DNA of 64,000 bases from Variovorax ginsengisoli (GCF_030811835.1 NZ_JAUSRO010000011.1:62001-126000), one strand, 5' to 3'; shown: positions 27,933-36,965, counted from the first letter of the stretch. The notes: generated by a model from the sequence alone, not told the origin. Program-made: numbers and translations.

Positions 27933-28952
27933 CGCGGCACCGGCATGGCCTCCCGCCACCACCTCCTGCTCGATCGCCCCGAACACCGACTGCCCGTCCC
28001 GGTTTTTCATCTCGATGCGGATCGTGTCACCGAACTTCATGAATTCGGTGACGGGCTGGCCGTCCTGGATGGTCTCGATGCAGCGCTTCTCGGCAATGCA
28101 ACTGTAGCCGCGCGGCCATTCCATGCGACCCTTCTTCTCGACCCCCGGGTTGCTCACCGTGCCGCTGCCGACGATGCTGCCGGCGCGCACGTTGCGGGTC
28201 TTGGCGATGTGGGCGATCAGCTGGCCGAAGTGGAAGGTCATGTCCTCTCCCGCATCGCACATGCCGACCTTGCGGCCGTTCCAGGCGCTTTGCAGCGGCA
28301 GGTGCACCCGGCCGCCCTGCCACGCGTCGCCCAGTTCGTCGGGCGTGACGGCGACCGGGCTGAACGCGGTGGCGGGCTTGCTCTGGAAAAAGCCGAAGCC
28401 CTTGGCCAGTTCGGCCGGAATCAGGTTGCGCAGGCTCACGTCGTTGGCCAGCATCAACAGGCGCACGCCGTCGATGCCCTGCTCGGGCGTGGCGCCCATG
28501 CGCACGTCACCGGTGATGACGGCGATCTCGGCTTCGAAGTCGATGCCGAAGGCCTCGCTGGCCACCACCACAGGGTCGCACGGACCGATGAAGTCGTCGC
28601 TGCCGCCCTGGTACATCAGCGGATCCGAGTAGAAGCTCGCAGGCACCTCGGCGCCCCGTGCCTTGCGCACCAGCTCGACATGGTTGAGATAAGCCGACCC
28701 GTCGGCCCATTGGTAGGCGCGCGGCAGCGGCGCCATGCACTGTGCCGGGTCGAAGGGAAAGGCGTGGCGCGCGCGATCGGCGTTGAGCTCGTCGTACAGG
28801 TCCTGCAGCTGCGGGCTCATGAAGCCCCAGTCATCGAGCACCTGCTGCAGGCGGCTGGCGATGCCGGTGGCGTAATGGGCGCTGGCGAGGTTGCGTGACA
28901 CGACGACGAGCTGACCGTCGCGCGAGCCGTCCTTGAGGGTGGCGAGTTTCAT
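27915..28952 (-). CDS. Fumarylacetoacetate hydrolase family protein
   Basis: A 345-residue hydrolase with an N-terminal FAA_hydrolase_N-type domain (about 1-80) and a C-terminal FAH catalytic domain with metal-ligand region FGIDFEAEIAVI, the phrases LMLANDVSLRNLIP, GFGFFQSKPATAFSP and IVGSGTVSNPG. From memory it resembles the short bacterial fumarylacetoacetase of homogentisate pathways (Shewanella-type), which splits fumarylacetoacetate to fumarate and acetoacetate, but ring-cleavage genes are absent here. Convergent with the LuxR gene (18-base overlap). It may complete the pathway opened by the flavin monooxygenase across the regulator. Confidence 0.85.
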   Translation of the reverse strand: MKLATLKDGSRDGQLVVVSRNLASAHYATGIASRLQQVLDDWGFMSPQLQDLYDELNADRARHAFPFDPAQCMAPLPRAYQWADGSAYLNHVELVRKARGAEVPASFYSDPLMYQGGSDDFIGPCDPVVVASEAFGIDFEAEIAVITGDVRMGATPEQGIDGVRLLMLANDVSLRNLIPAELAKGFGFFQSKPATAFSPVAVTPDELGDAWQGGRVHLPLQSAWNGRKVGMCDAGEDMTFHFGQLIAHIAKTRNVRAGSIVGSGTVSNPGVEKKGRMEWPRGYSCIAEKRCIETIQDGQPVTEFMKFGDTIRIEMKNRDGQSVFGAIEQEVVAGGHAGAASNPSQ

Positions 28953-29051
28953 GAGATCCTGCGGACGCCGTGGCGGCATCGCTACTAAACTGGTTGATCG
29001 GCGGCAGTGTACCGAGGTGAACCTCCGCGCCTGCAGCCAGTCCCACACCCG

Positions 29052-30245
29052 ATGTCGACACGCGCGCCCTCTGCCCTCCCCGTTCTGCCTGTGCCCACTG
29101 CGCCAGGCGCTCACGCCGCGCCGCGCCCCCAGCCGCGCGGGCCGTGGCGTGCGGTGGCACTGCTGACGGCGGTGGTGGGCGTGGCGCACCTGCTGCTGCT
29201 CGGTCTGCTGCCGACTGCGGCCGGGCCGGGCCAGGCGCCCACGGAGACACGATTCACCACGCGAACGATCGTGGCGGCGCCCCCGCAACCGACACCTGCG
29301 CCCCCCGCGGCGCCGGCACCTTCACCAGCGCCACACAAGCCGCGCCCCCGGCCCGCACCGAAGCCGCGACCCGCGCCTGTCGCCATCGCGCCCACAGCGA
29401 CGCCCCCCGAGATCGCCACCGAGACGCCGGAGGCTGCCACTGCGGAGACAACGCCTGGCGATCCCGCCGCCACGGACAGCCCCACAACGCCAGGGACCGA
29501 CGGGGCACCGCAGGCCAGCCCGGCGGTCCCGCCGGAACCGGCGGCCCCAGCCGCCCTACCAGAGGCGCAGCCCCCTGCCGCGCCGGTGCCCGTGCGCATT
29601 CCAGGCTCGATGCGACTGAAGTTCGCCGTCAGCGGCCAGCAGGGCGTCACGCCACTGCAGGGGGTGTTCGGCGAACTGTCGTGGCAGCAGGACGGCCACG
29701 CGTACGACGCTCAACTGTCGCTCACCTTTTTCTTCAAGACCCTGCGCTCGCAGCACAGCGAAGGCGTGATCGGACCCACCGGCATCGAGCCCACGCGTTT
29801 CAGCGACAAGCGCAAGGTCGAGGTCGCTTCGCATTTCGCACGTGACCAGGGCACCGTGGTGTTCAGCAACAACGCGCCCAGCGTGCCGCTACTGCCCGGC
29901 GCGCAGGACCGGCTGAGCGTGGTGCTGCAACTCGGCGCGCTCATGGCCGCCGACCCCGCGCGCTACCCGACGGGCAGCGCCCTGGCCATGCAGACGGTGG
30001 GGCCGCGCGATGCCGACATCTGGAGCTTTGTGGTCGGCGACGAGGAGGAACTGGCCCTGCCCGCAGGCCATATCACGGCCCGCCGCCTGGTTCGCACCGC
30101 CCGGCGTCCCTATGACGACACGGTGGAGGTGTGGGTCGCGCCGGCGCTGGGCTATGCGCCGGTGCGCATCAAGCAGACACAGGCCAACGGGGATTTCGCC
30201 GACATGCAACTGCGCGAACAGCTGCCTTCCCGGCCCGGCGACTGA
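29052..30245 (+). CDS. DUF3108 protein with TonB-like proline-rich linker
   Basis: A 397-residue protein. One transmembrane helix lies at about 33-54; residues about 75-185 are a Pro/Ala/Thr-rich periplasmic spacer of the kind found in TonB; residues about 195-397 are a DUF3108 domain, predicted beta-rich and related to lipopolysaccharide-transport-like folds. The role is unknown; an anchored, long-reach periplasmic protein is inferred. The start at 29052 is chosen because it leaves the usual short cytosolic N-terminus. It is divergent from the Fah-type gene (99-base gap). Confidence 0.82.
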   Translation: MSTRAPSALPVLPVPTAPGAHAAPRPQPRGPWRAVALLTAVVGVAHLLLLGLLPTAAGPGQAPTETRFTTRTIVAAPPQPTPAPPAAPAPSPAPHKPRPRPAPKPRPAPVAIAPTATPPEIATETPEAATAETTPGDPAATDSPTTPGTDGAPQASPAVPPEPAAPAALPEAQPPAAPVPVRIPGSMRLKFAVSGQQGVTPLQGVFGELSWQQDGHAYDAQLSLTFFFKTLRSQHSEGVIGPTGIEPTRFSDKRKVEVASHFARDQGTVVFSNNAPSVPLLPGAQDRLSVVLQLGALMAADPARYPTGSALAMQTVGPRDADIWSFVVGDEEELALPAGHITARRLVRTARRPYDDTVEVWVAPALGYAPVRIKQTQANGDFADMQLREQLPSRPGD

Positions 30246-30368
30246 GTGCATGCTTGACCTCAGCCATCAACAGATGCGCCATAAATATGACAACCGGTCT
30301 TGAAACTGGCGCGTTGATTGCTACATGAGAAGCCTATGAACGCCATCGACATCCTCACGGGTCCTGCC

Positions 30369-30647
30369 ATGAACATGCTTTATGACTCCGAGTCCTATGT
30401 GGTCGTGCATGTCCAGCCCAACGAGGGCGAGGCACCCATCGCGCCGCACCTGCCCGTGCTCGCGCGCCACGGTTTCGAGATCGTGGACAAGCGCTCGGGC
30501 AAAGAGGTCTACCTCGACGGCTCCTGGGCCGAGCTGTTCCAACAGAAGATCACTGCCTGGCAGCTGAACACACCGACCCAGGAAGAGGTCGAGGACACGC
30601 TCGAAGGCTACGCCGAACTGGCGCAAAACCCCGTGCTCGTGCACTGA
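30369..30647 (+). CDS. DUF3567 family protein
   Basis: A 92-residue cytosolic protein of DUF3567, a family confined largely to betaproteobacteria and of unknown function. The conserved N-terminus MNMLYDSESYVVVHV and the motif HGFEIVDKRSGKEVYLDG are clear. The ATG at 30369 matches the family start; ATG at 30336 would add 11 residues and has a slightly better purine-rich site before it. The end is ten bases from the convergent AbrB-type gene. Confidence 0.85.
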   Translation: MNMLYDSESYVVVHVQPNEGEAPIAPHLPVLARHGFEIVDKRSGKEVYLDGSWAELFQQKITAWQLNTPTQEEVEDTLEGYAELAQNPVLVH

Positions 30648-30657
30648 AGCGCTGCAA

Positions 30658-31752
30658 TCACCGAATGCTGGGCGGCATCCGCCCGTAGAGCAAGGTGTAC
30701 AGCGGACCAATCAGCAGCAAGACCGCGATCAGGCGGCACACCTGGAAGGCGGTGACCACTGGCACGCCGAGTTGCAGCACCTTCGCGGTGATCGACATTT
30801 CGGCGATCCCCCCGGGTGACGTGCCCAGGACCAGTGTGGCCGGATGCACGCCGGTGGCCAGCGACAGGCACCAGGCGAAGGCGCCACACAGAACGATCAT
30901 CCCGACCGTGCCCAGCGCGACCGTCGCCAACCATCGTGGCGCCGTCTGCAGGAATTCGCGGCTGAAACGCACGCCCAGGCTCACGGCGATCACCAGTTGC
31001 GCGGCGTTGGAGAAGCCGGTGGGCACAGCCGACAAAGGCAGGCCCGCCACGGTGAAGCCCATCGCCACCAGCAAGGGGCCCAGAAACCAGGGATTGTTGC
31101 GGCCCGCCGCCTGCATCAGCAGCGCCCCCACCCCCGTGGCACCGGCCAGGAGCGCAAGGCCTCCCCAATTCACCTCGCGCACGGTGGGCGGCGACACCTC
31201 CAGCCCGTGCAGGCCGCTCCACTGCATGGCAAAAGGAATGCTGAGGGTCACGATCATCAGCCGCAGGCTGTGGGCTGCGGCCACCAGATCGGTGCGCGCA
31301 CCCACGCGCTCGGCCATCAGCGTCATCTCCGAGGCACCCCCAATCGCACCCGCGAAGTAAGCGGTTGCTCTCATCGTGTGCGGCGGCACGTGGGCCATCC
31401 GATCGCCCTGGAGCCGCTCCAGGGCGTGGCCGAAAAGCCAGCCCATGCCGAGTGCCCAGGCAATGGCCAGTGCAATCGCCCACCAGACACCGGCCACCAG
31501 CGCCATCACCTGCGGCGTGAAATAAAGCCCCAGCGCCGTGCCGATGGTCCATTGGCCCAGGTTGCGCAAGGGGGTGTAGCTGGCCGTCGGCGCACCGGCG
31601 ATCGCGCAGATCGACACCGCCAGCAGCGGCCCGATCATCCAGGGTAACGGCGTGCGCAACACCAGGCACAGGGCGGCAGCCGCCAGCGCGAGCAGCAGCG
31701 TGCCAAGCACGCGCACGGGGAAGGGAAAGGGACGACGGGAGAGGAAAGACAC
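30658..31752 (-). CDS. AbrB family (ammonia-monooxygenase-regulator type) membrane protein
   Basis: A 364-residue multi-spanning protein of the AbrB/Gdt-like membrane family (not the AbrB DNA-binding protein). Two repeat units are visible, each with a glycine-rich segment (YFAGAIGGASEMTLMAERVGA and LGTSPGGIAEMSITAKVLQLG), as in the family. It may be a transporter; no substrate is known. The start is a GTG at 31752, the first in-frame start before the hydrophobic core; the reading continues upstream open but that stretch overlaps the divergent ChaN gene. Confidence 0.8.
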   Translation of the reverse strand: MSFLSRRPFPFPVRVLGTLLLALAAAALCLVLRTPLPWMIGPLLAVSICAIAGAPTASYTPLRNLGQWTIGTALGLYFTPQVMALVAGVWWAIALAIAWALGMGWLFGHALERLQGDRMAHVPPHTMRATAYFAGAIGGASEMTLMAERVGARTDLVAAAHSLRLMIVTLSIPFAMQWSGLHGLEVSPPTVREVNWGGLALLAGATGVGALLMQAAGRNNPWFLGPLLVAMGFTVAGLPLSAVPTGFSNAAQLVIAVSLGVRFSREFLQTAPRWLATVALGTVGMIVLCGAFAWCLSLATGVHPATLVLGTSPGGIAEMSITAKVLQLGVPVVTAFQVCRLIAVLLLIGPLYTLLYGRMPPSIR

Positions 31753-31791
31753 GCGAATCGGAACGGGAGAACGTGGCCCCACGCCGGAGCC

Positions 31792-31809
31792 CGGGCGTAG
31801 TATCGCCCG
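31792..31809 (+). promoter_or_regulatory. Inverted repeat with -10-like core abutting the ChaN start
   Basis: CGGGCG-TAGTAT-CGCCCG is a perfect six-base dyad ending at the ATG (31810). The loop TAGTAT matches a -10 box and lies six bases before the ATG, suggesting a leaderless mRNA. Confidence 0.35.
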
Positions 31810-32700
31810 ATGGCTCTGTGCTCCTTGCTTTCCTGGTCTTGCTGGCCTTCCTCTGCCTCCCGTCCCACGACCCGACCGCCACATGGCTGGCGGGCAAACC
31901 TGCTGGCAGCCCTGCTGGCCGCAGCCACGTTGACGGCATGCGGCACGGCCGGCCGCGCGCCCGTACCGCCCGATACGGCTTTCGCCCGGCGCGTGGCCGT
32001 GCTGCTGCCGGTCGACCTGCTCTTGCTGGGGGAACAGCACGACGCTGCCGAACACCATGTGATCGAATTCGAGACGGTCGATGCGCTGGCGGCGCGTGGC
32101 AGGCTGGGTGCACTGATCATCGAGATGGCTGACGCCGGCACCACGACCGCGGCGTTGCCCGCCGCTGCGACGGAAGACGAGGTGCGCGCCGCGCTGGCCT
32201 GGAACGAACAGGCCTGGCCCTGGCGCAACTACGGTGCGGCCGTGATGGCGGCCGTCCAGGCCCATGTGCCCGTCGTCGGCGGCAACCTGCCACGCATTCG
32301 CATGCGGGAGGCGATGGCCGACACCTCGATCGATGCGCGCCTGGACGACACCGCGCGCGCCGCGCAGCAGGCGGCCGTGCGCGAGGGCCACTGCGGCCTG
32401 TTGCCGGAAGCCCAGGTCACGCCGATGACGCGCGTCCAGATCGCGCGCGACCGCACCATGGCCCAAATGCTGGTGCAGGCCCACGTGCCGGGCAAGACCG
32501 TGCTGCTGATCGCCGGCGCGGCGCATGTCGAACGCACGCTCGGCGTGCCGCGTCACCTGCCAGCCGGGCTCACGGTGAAGTCGGTGCTGCTCAAGGCCGG
32601 TGAATCCGGGCCAGGCGCAGCCGGCTTCGACGCCGTCTGGCAAACGCCGGAACTGCCGGCCCGGGACTACTGCGCCGAACTCAGGCCGAAAACTTCCTGA
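31810..32700 (+). CDS. ChaN family lipoprotein
   Basis: A 296-residue lipoprotein. An unusually long 29-residue leader precedes the hydrophobic core and lipobox LTAC, so the true start may be internal, though no other ATG lies before the core. The ChaN domain (also linked to haem-binding and to TraB/EreA-type folds) shows LLLLGEQHDAAEHHVIEF (GExH motif) and a late LLIAGAAHVERTLGVPRHL (GxxH). Campylobacter ChaN binds haem in iron uptake, so a haem or iron role is possible. The last 20 bases overlap the convergent aminotransferase gene. Confidence 0.82.
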   Translation: MALCSLLSWSCWPSSASRPTTRPPHGWRANLLAALLAAATLTACGTAGRAPVPPDTAFARRVAVLLPVDLLLLGEQHDAAEHHVIEFETVDALAARGRLGALIIEMADAGTTTAALPAAATEDEVRAALAWNEQAWPWRNYGAAVMAAVQAHVPVVGGNLPRIRMREAMADTSIDARLDDTARAAQQAAVREGHCGLLPEAQVTPMTRVQIARDRTMAQMLVQAHVPGKTVLLIAGAAHVERTLGVPRHLPAGLTVKSVLLKAGESGPGAAGFDAVWQTPELPARDYCAELRPKTS

Positions 32701-34018
32701 TCGAATCGGCCAGCGTGTTGACCAGCGTGTCGATGTGCGACTTCTCGACGATGTAGGGCGGCGCGATCACGATCACGTCGCCGGCGGGGCGCACCAGCGC
32801 GCCCTTGTGGAAGCAATCGACGAAGATGTCGTAGGCACGCTTGCCCGGCAGGCCCGCCATCGGCGCGAGTTCCACCGCCGCGGCCAGCCCCAGGCTGCGG
32901 ATGCCGATCACGTTGGGCAGCCCCTTGAAGGCGCTGTGGAAGGCATCGCCCAGCACAGGGGCCATTTCGGCGGCGCGCGAGAAGAGCTGCTCGTTCTTCA
33001 TGAGATCGAGCGTGGCGACGGCAGCCGCGCAGGCCACCGGGTGACCCGAATAGGTGTAGCCGTGGAAGAACTCGACCACGTGCTCGGGCGCGTCGGTCTT
33101 CATCATCTGGTCGTACAGCTTGTCGCGGCAGATCACGCCGCCCAGCGGGATCACGCCGTTGGTCACGCACTTGGCGAAGTTCAGCATGTCGGGCACCACG
33201 CCGTAGTAGTCCGACGCGAAGTTGGTGCCCATGCGGCCGAAGCCGGTGATGACCTCGTCGAAGATCAGCAGGATGCCGTGCTTGTCGCAGATGGCGCGCA
33301 GCTTCTGCAGATAACCCTGGGGCGGCAGGTACCAGCCGGCCGACCCCGCCACCGGCTCCACGATGATCGCGGCCACGTTGCTCGGGTCGTGCAGCGGCAG
33401 GATGCGTTGCTCCAGGTCGGTCAGCGGGTCGTCGGCCCAGACCGGTTCCTGGTTGTGGATGTAGGCATGGTGGACCGGATCGTGGATGAAGCGCATGTGG
33501 TCCACGCGCGGCAGGAAAGCCGAGCCGAAAGCCTTGCGGTTGCCAGGAATGCCGCCCACCGACATGCCGCCGAAGCCCACACCGTGGTAGCCACGCTCGC
33601 GACCGATGAACACGTTGCGATGACCCTCGCCGCGCGCGCGGTGGTAGGCCAGCGCGACCTTCAGCGACGTGTCGGCCGCTTCGCTGCCGGAGTTGCAGAA
33701 CAGCACCTTGTTGAGGTCGCCCGGCGCCATGTCGGCGATCAGCGTGGCGGCTTCAAAGGCGCGGTCGTTGCTCACCTGGAAGGCGGTGGCGTAGTCGAGC
33801 GTGTCGAGCTGCTTCTTGATCGCCTCGGCGATCGGTCTGCGGTTGTGGCCCGCGCCCACGCACCACAGCGAGGAGATGCCGTCGATCACCTTGCGGCCAT
33901 CGTGCGTGGTGAATTCCATGCCGTCGGCGGCCACGAAAACACGCGGGTCCTTCTGGAACGCGCGGTTGGGGGTGAAGGGCAACCATTGGTTGTCCATGTT
34001 GAAGTCGTTGCTGGCCAT
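32681..34018 (-). CDS. Class III omega-amino acid:pyruvate aminotransferase
   Basis: A 445-residue PLP enzyme of the beta-alanine/omega-amino acid:pyruvate transaminase group. It transfers the amino group of beta-alanine, 4-aminobutyrate-like or other omega amines to pyruvate. Motifs: NSGSEAADTSLK (110-120), YHG (144-146), DEVITGFGRMG (254-264) and catalytic Lys283 in NFAKCVTNG. The N-terminal NQWLPFTPNRAFQKDPR segment is typical of this subgroup. AGGAG precedes the ATG at 34018. It stands alone between ChaN and purU, so its physiological substrate is not indicated by context. Confidence 0.92.
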   Translation of the reverse strand: MASNDFNMDNQWLPFTPNRAFQKDPRVFVAADGMEFTTHDGRKVIDGISSLWCVGAGHNRRPIAEAIKKQLDTLDYATAFQVSNDRAFEAATLIADMAPGDLNKVLFCNSGSEAADTSLKVALAYHRARGEGHRNVFIGRERGYHGVGFGGMSVGGIPGNRKAFGSAFLPRVDHMRFIHDPVHHAYIHNQEPVWADDPLTDLEQRILPLHDPSNVAAIIVEPVAGSAGWYLPPQGYLQKLRAICDKHGILLIFDEVITGFGRMGTNFASDYYGVVPDMLNFAKCVTNGVIPLGGVICRDKLYDQMMKTDAPEHVVEFFHGYTYSGHPVACAAAVATLDLMKNEQLFSRAAEMAPVLGDAFHSAFKGLPNVIGIRSLGLAAAVELAPMAGLPGKRAYDIFVDCFHKGALVRPAGDVIVIAPPYIVEKSHIDTLVNTLADSIRKFSA

Positions 34019-34131
34019 GAAGAAGCTCCTGCGGGAAGAGTGGGCGACGGATGCGCGCCGCAAGCGCGCCGAAGGGTTCATTCTGGCACCGGCACAGCGC
34101 ATCCGCGCAGGCTGCGACAATCACGCCCGTT

Positions 34132-34980
34132 ATGAATCCCGCCTACATCCTGACCCTCTCCTGCCCCGACCGCACGGGCATCGTGCACGCCGTCTCCGGT
34201 TTCCTGCTCGAACGCGGCGGCAACATCGAGGAAGCAGAACAGTTCAACGACCACGGCACGGGCCTGTTCTTCATGCGCGTGCGCTTTGCCTGCGCCGAAC
34301 ACAGCGAGGCCGCCCTGCGCGAGCAGTTCGCGGTGCTCGCCGAGAAGTTCGGCATGCACCTCAAGCTCCATGCAGCCGCCGAGCCGATGAAGACCGTCAT
34401 CCTGGTGAGCAAGGAAGGCCATTGCCTCAACGACCTGCTGTTTCGCTGGAAGAGTGGCCTGCTGGCCATCGACGTGCGCGCCATCGTCTCGAACCACCGC
34501 GACTTCTACCAGCTGGCCGCCAGCTACAACGTGCCGTTTCACCACATCCCGGTCACCGCTGCGACCAAGGCGCAGGGCGAAGCCAGGCAGCTGGAGATCA
34601 TCCAGGCCGAAGGCGCCGAACTGGTGGTGCTCGCGCGCTACATGCAGATCCTGAGCAACGACCTGTGCAGCCAGCTGGCCGGCCGCGCGATCAACATCCA
34701 CCACTCCTTCCTGCCGAGCTTCAAGGGCGCCAAGCCCTACTACCAGGCGCACGACCGCGGCGTGAAGCTCATCGGCGCGACGGCCCACTACGTGACGGCC
34801 GACCTCGACGAAGGCCCGATCATCGAGCAGGACGTGGCGCGCGCCGACCATTCCGACACGGTCGAGGACCTGACGGCACGCGGCCGCGACACCGAGAGCC
34901 AGGTGCTCGCGCGCGCGGTGAAGTGGCACAGCGAGCACCGGGTGCTGATCAACGGCCACCGAACCGTCGTTTTCAAATAG
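34132..34980 (+). CDS. purU: Formyltetrahydrofolate deformylase PurU
   Basis: Hydrolyses 10-formyl-tetrahydrofolate to formate and tetrahydrofolate, balancing one-carbon pools. The 282-residue protein has an N-terminal ACT domain (about 4-80, starting YILTLSCPDRTGIVHAVSGF) and a C-terminal formyltransferase-fold domain with NIHHSFLPSF (188-197) and the catalytic DLDEGP stretch near 224-229. No Shine-Dalgarno is visible; GACAAT lies ten bases before the ATG, suggesting a very short leader. glcD follows after 25 bases and may share its transcript. Confidence 0.95.
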   Translation: MNPAYILTLSCPDRTGIVHAVSGFLLERGGNIEEAEQFNDHGTGLFFMRVRFACAEHSEAALREQFAVLAEKFGMHLKLHAAAEPMKTVILVSKEGHCLNDLLFRWKSGLLAIDVRAIVSNHRDFYQLAASYNVPFHHIPVTAATKAQGEARQLEIIQAEGAELVVLARYMQILSNDLCSQLAGRAINIHHSFLPSFKGAKPYYQAHDRGVKLIGATAHYVTADLDEGPIIEQDVARADHSDTVEDLTARGRDTESQVLARAVKWHSEHRVLINGHRTVVFK

Positions 34981-35005
34981 ACGCAGCTTGCCGTAGAGTG
35001 GCTGG

Positions 35006-36511
35006 ATGAACGCTCCCGTCGCACCCGGTCTGCCAGCGCTGCTGCAGAAGTCCGAACGCCAGTCGCAGGTTGTGCGCGCCTTGCAGGCCCACCTGCCGGC
35101 GCACGCCCTGATCTGGAACGAGGAAGACACCACGCCCTACGAGTGCGACGGCCTCACGGCCTACCGCATGCGCCCGCTGGTGGTGGCGCTGCCCGAGACC
35201 GAGGCACAGGTCGCGGCTGTGCTGCGCACCTGCCACGCGCTGGGCGTGCCGGTGGTGGCGCGCGGCGCGGGGACCGGCCTGTCCGGTGGTGCGATGCCCG
35301 ATGCGATGGGCGTCACGCTGTCGCTGGCCAAGTTCAACAAGATCCTGAAAATCGACGTGGCTGCCCGCACGGCGGTCGTGCAGTGCGGCGTGCGCAACCT
35401 GGCCATCAGCGAAGCGGCAGCGCCCTTCAACCTTTACTACGCGCCCGACCCGTCGAGCCAGATCGCCTGCACCATCGGTGGCAACGTGGCCGAAAACTCG
35501 GGCGGCGTGCATTGCCTGAAATACGGCCTGACGTTGCACAACGTGCTGCGGGTGCGCGGTTTCACGGCCGAAGGTGAAGCCGTCGAATTCGGCGGCGAGG
35601 CGCTGGACTGTCCTGGTCTCGACCTGCTCGCACTGGTCATCGGCAGCGAAGGCATGCTGGCCGTGACCACCGAGGTCACCGTCAAGCTGGTGCCCAAGCC
35701 GCAGCTCGCGCGCTGCATCATGGCCAGCTTCGACGACGTCCGCAAGGCCGGCGATGCGGTGGCGGCAGTCATCGCCGCCGGCATCATCCCCGCCGGCCTG
35801 GAGATGATGGACAAGCCCATGACCGCCGCCGTCGAGGATTTCGTCAAGGCCGGCTACGACCTGAACGCCGCCGCCATCCTGCTGTGCGAATCCGACGGCA
35901 CGATCGAGGAGGTCGAGGAAGAGATCGGCCGCATGACCGCCGTGCTGCGCGGCTGCGGCGCCACCGCCATTGCCTGCAGCGACAACGAGGACGAACGGCT
36001 GAAGTTCTGGAGTGGCCGCAAGAACGCCTTTCCCGCGTCCGGGCGCATCAGCCCCGACTACATGTGCCTGGACTCCACCATTCCGCGCAAGCGGCTAGCC
36101 GACATCCTGCTCGCCATCCAGCAGATGGAAATCAAGTACAACCTGCGCTGCTGCAACGTGTTCCATGCAGGCGACGGCAACCTGCACCCGCTGGTGCTCT
36201 TCGATGCCAACGACCCCGACGAGCTGCATCGCTGCGAACTGTTCGGTGCCGACATCCTCGAGACCAGCGTCGCCATGGGCGGCACGGTATCGGGCGAGCA
36301 CGGCGTGGGCGTCGAGAAGCTCAACAGCATGTGCGTGCAGTTCACCGCGGCCGAGAACGAGCAGATGTTCGGCGTCAAGCGCGCCTTCGACCCGGCCGGC
36401 CTGCTCAATCCCGGCAAGGTGATCCCCACATTGCAACGCTGCGCGGAGTACGGCAAACAGGTGGTGCGCGGCGGCAAGATCTTGCCCTTCGCCGACCTGC
36501 CCAGGTTCTAG
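35006..36511 (+). CDS. glcD: FAD-linked glycolate oxidase subunit GlcD
   Basis: FAD-containing subunit of a glycolate (D-2-hydroxyacid) oxidase that makes glyoxylate. The 501-residue protein aligns along its length with E. coli GlcD as I recall it: PYECDGLTAYRMRPL, VARGAGTGLSGGA (FAD-binding), YYAPDPSSQIACTIGGNVAENSGG and the C-terminal HAGDGNLHPL metal/substrate motif, ending FADLPRF. The partner genes glcE and glcF, normally adjacent and required for activity in E. coli, do not follow, so this copy is an orphan or is supported from elsewhere. A TAGAGT hexamer lies six bases before the ATG and no Shine-Dalgarno is evident. Confidence 0.88.
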   Translation: MNAPVAPGLPALLQKSERQSQVVRALQAHLPAHALIWNEEDTTPYECDGLTAYRMRPLVVALPETEAQVAAVLRTCHALGVPVVARGAGTGLSGGAMPDAMGVTLSLAKFNKILKIDVAARTAVVQCGVRNLAISEAAAPFNLYYAPDPSSQIACTIGGNVAENSGGVHCLKYGLTLHNVLRVRGFTAEGEAVEFGGEALDCPGLDLLALVIGSEGMLAVTTEVTVKLVPKPQLARCIMASFDDVRKAGDAVAAVIAAGIIPAGLEMMDKPMTAAVEDFVKAGYDLNAAAILLCESDGTIEEVEEEIGRMTAVLRGCGATAIACSDNEDERLKFWSGRKNAFPASGRISPDYMCLDSTIPRKRLADILLAIQQMEIKYNLRCCNVFHAGDGNLHPLVLFDANDPDELHRCELFGADILETSVAMGGTVSGEHGVGVEKLNSMCVQFTAAENEQMFGVKRAFDPAGLLNPGKVIPTLQRCAEYGKQVVRGGKILPFADLPRF

Positions 36512-36590
36512 GCGCGGGCAACAGACGAAGGACCGCGCTGGCCAGGTCACGGGCGCCCGGCCCCTTGTGAGCTGGGCGCGTGCGGATCGA

Positions 36591-36965
36591 TCAATACCGG
36601 TTCGGATTGTTCGGCATGCGATCGCGGCGGTCAGGCACGCCGTCGCCATCGCGGTCCCAACGGCCGCGCGCATATTCCCAGCGCCCATCACGTTCCCGCC
36701 ATTCCGGTGCCCGGTAGGCATAGCCCGGACGTGCACGCACATATTCGCCGCCGATCCAGACATGGCGGCCGCCGCGCCATTCATAGTGACCCGGCGCCCA
36801 GACAAAGCCACGGCGCGGCGGCGGTATGCGTTCAACGCGCGGCGGCGGTGGCGGCGTCTGGACAATGATCGCCGGCTGTGCCTGGGCCGCAGTGGGCACC
36901 ATCACCACGCCCAGTGGCAGCAAGGCAGAGAAACCGGTGGCTAAGACGACAGCGAGTTTTTTCAT
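36591..36965 (-). CDS. YXWGXW-repeat exported protein
   Basis: A 124-residue small exported protein: signal peptide (MKKLAVVLATGFSALLPLGV, cleavage AQA), a short proline run, then three aromatic/Gly repeats of the YXWGXW type (WAPGHYEW, HVWIGGEYV, YRAPEWRERDGRWEYARGRW) and an Asp-rich tail DRDGDGVPDRRD that resembles a calcium-binding thrombospondin-type loop. The family is found in envelope-stress or surface contexts with no known activity. AGGAG precedes the ATG at 36965. It is convergent with glcD. Confidence 0.85.
   Translation of the reverse strand: MKKLAVVLATGFSALLPLGVVMVPTAAQAQPAIIVQTPPPPPRVERIPPPRRGFVWAPGHYEWRGGRHVWIGGEYVRARPGYAYRAPEWRERDGRWEYARGRWDRDGDGVPDRRDRMPNNPNRY

Noticed and set aside
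29270..29600. Apparent tandem repeat in the DUF3108 gene
   Set aside because: Low-complexity Pro/Ala codons of a TonB-like linker, not a repeat array or CRISPR.
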